From positions 372,001-436,000 of the forward strand of contig NZ_JAMQOT010000002.1 of assembly GCF_029502005.1 (NCBI RefSeq): a stretch of 64,000 nucleotides of DNA. Direction: 5' to 3'. Numbering within the stretch: position 1 is the first letter of the stretch; each line of letters begins with the position of its first letter. Both the position numbers and the translations under genes were made by a program. The notes under the pieces are model-generated. The model was not told where the DNA came from, made no database searches, and was given only the letters and a program-made list of their open reading frames with translations. Of the stretch, positions 63,007-64,000 are shown one piece after another. Source of the stretch: Natrinema salsiterrestre (GTDB taxonomy: Archaea; Halobacteriota; Halobacteria; Halobacteriales; Natrialbaceae).

Positions 63007-64000
63007 ATGCAGTCGCGTCGGCTTCGATCGGACGAGCGGGCGGTATCGGTAGTGATGGGAACCGTGATGCTCGTCGGAATGGTATCGATAGTGATGGCGG
63101 TTCTCGCGGCGGGGATTCTCGGCGCCGGCGTCTTCGACCAGACGCCCCACGCGGAGCTTATGTATCAGGAAGACGACACCGGAACCGTGGCGATCGGCTT
63201 CACCGACGTTCGGGGCCTGTCGGCCGGCAACACCGAGATCCGACTTCAGGGGGAGGGAAGCTGTGGCAACTGGGACGGGAGCGGCGATCTCGAGAAGGGA
63301 GATATTACGATCGTCGACTCGAGCGACTGTTCGGAGGCACTCGAGGAGGGAGACGTGTTGCAGGTGATCGGGTCTCAGACGCTACTCGATACGTACAGGT
63401 TACAGGGAAAGTACCCGGCACACGGTTGCGAAGTGGTTGACGAGGATGATTTCAACGATGGAAGTCAGATCGAAATTGACAGCGGAAATATGGTTGATTG
63501 CGAACTCACTGATGACGGCTCCGAATTGGACAATAAATTCCAATTAGATAACGGGACAACACTGGTTGGAGACGTGTACATGAGTGGACTGGTCACACTC
63601 ACGACGAACGGTCAAAATAAGATCATCGGTGACGTCGATGCGAGAAACATAGACGTCAAAGACGGCAGCGCCATTGAAGGGAACATCGTCGCCGAGGAAA
63701 CCGTCGACGTTTTCGATGGAAGTGAGATAGAGGGTACGATCGATGCCGAAGACACGGTGGATATAAACCAAGATACCCTCGTTTCTGGCACGATAGACAG
63801 TGATGCGAACGTAGATCTCGATCAAAACTCCCGTACGGGTAGCGATATTTACAGCGGTGACGACGTGACTATCAATGGGAATAGTATCGTCGAAGGTCGA
63901 ATCACTGCTGACAGACAAGTCGATATCGAAGACGACACTGAGGTCGATGGACCGATCGAAGCTGAACACAATGTGATGCTGGGTCCAAACACCGTTGTCG
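63007..64000 (+). CDS. Pilin-like N-terminus fused to bactofilin-like repeats (incomplete)
   Basis: Open from ATG 63007 to the window edge (331 codons), no stop seen. Residues ~10-42 (DERAVSVVMGTVMLVGMVSIVMAVLAAGIL) match the N-terminal TM of haloarchaeal type IV pilins/flagellin-like proteins. Residues ~50-150 are a divergent beta-rich region with four cysteines. From about residue 190 come at least seven repeats of ~18 residues, pattern G-x-(I/V)-x-(A/S)-x3-V-x-(I/L/V), for example GNIVAEETVDVF, GTIDAEDTVDIN, GTIDSDANVDLD, GRITADRQVDIE. This is like a beta-helical bactofilin (polymer-forming cytoskeletal) solenoid. The repeat half is markedly richer in A/T than the rest. Confidence 0.75.
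   Translation, partial: MQSRRLRSDERAVSVVMGTVMLVGMVSIVMAVLAAGILGAGVFDQTPHAELMYQEDDTGTVAIGFTDVRGLSAGNTEIRLQGEGSCGNWDGSGDLEKGDITIVDSSDCSEALEEGDVLQVIGSQTLLDTYRLQGKYPAHGCEVVDEDDFNDGSQIEIDSGNMVDCELTDDGSELDNKFQLDNGTTLVGDVYMSGLVTLTTNGQNKIIGDVDARNIDVKDGSAIEGNIVAEETVDVFDGSEIEGTIDAEDTVDINQDTLVSGTIDSDANVDLDQNSRTGSDIYSGDDVTINGNSIVEGRITADRQVDIEDDTEVDGPIEAEHNVMLGPNTVV

Overview
The window is about 64 kb of a high-GC haloarchaeal chromosome (Natrinema/Haloterrigena-type by general look). The signs are strongly acidic proteins, abundant CTCGAG and GAC/GAG codons, Tat-dependent lipoproteins, PadR and HTH_10 regulators, archaeosortase A, archaeal translation genes (eL44, eS27, aIF2-alpha, Nop10) and a CAT initiator tRNA. 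Nearly all positions have a real gene on one strand. The many long opposite-strand frames are GC-bias shadows. I found no CRISPR array, complete insertion sequence or rRNA.

Layout. 1-4493 (minus): scpA (cut by the window edge) and smc, with a small coiled-coil gene upstream. 4738-9690 (plus): a complete five-gene branched-chain amino acid/amide-type ABC operon. 10041-13865: an HTH_10 regulator divergent from a short-chain dehydrogenase and an acyl-CoA synthetase. 13944-17648: a surface cluster with two related DUF7345-like proteins (one with a PGF-CTERM anchor, one a membrane-anchored HTH protein) around a long acidic-repeat protein. 17724-20786 (minus): a PadR regulator, a glutamate-dehydrogenase-like protein that has lost its catalytic lysines, and a seven-repeat beta-propeller. 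20872-25951 (minus): a small membrane protein, an orphan heme-copper oxidase subunit I, an MFS-like carrier and a permease with an inserted YHS/TRASH-like domain. 26210-30954: small membrane and zinc-ribbon proteins, a DUF389 protein, another membrane protein and a second, lipid-anchored, seven-repeat propeller. 31126-31784: an AbrB/PIN toxin-antitoxin pair. 31891-33387: gatB. 34027-35760: an HTH regulator and a metallo-beta-lactamase protein.

35918-40659 (plus) is a second complete Liv-type ABC operon. 40753-44198 holds a thioesterase, a lactonase-like MBL protein, an FAD oxidoreductase and two tiny membrane proteins. 44248-46007 (minus) pairs archaeosortase A with a metallophosphoesterase. 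47047-49257 (minus) is the translation/ribosome operon eL44-eS27-aIF2a-nop10-PAC2. 49497-50642 holds a HAH_0734-type gene, gtrA and tRNA-iMet, followed by a partial copy of the tRNA 3' end. 50918-53087 pairs an acetoacetate-decarboxylase-like protein with an alpha/beta hydrolase. 53277-60009 (minus) is a dipeptide/oligopeptide ABC operon whose binding protein has its lobes in circularly permuted order. 60208-62814 holds a purine phosphoribosyltransferase, a DUF7344 membrane HTH protein and coaBC. 63007-64000 is the start of a pilin-like protein that continues into a bactofilin-like repeat and runs off the window.

The most unusual items are the permuted binding protein, the lysine-less dehydrogenase overlapping a beta-propeller gene (with a second propeller elsewhere), the pilin/bactofilin-like hybrid, the tRNA-end duplication, and the duplicated repeat inside scpA.
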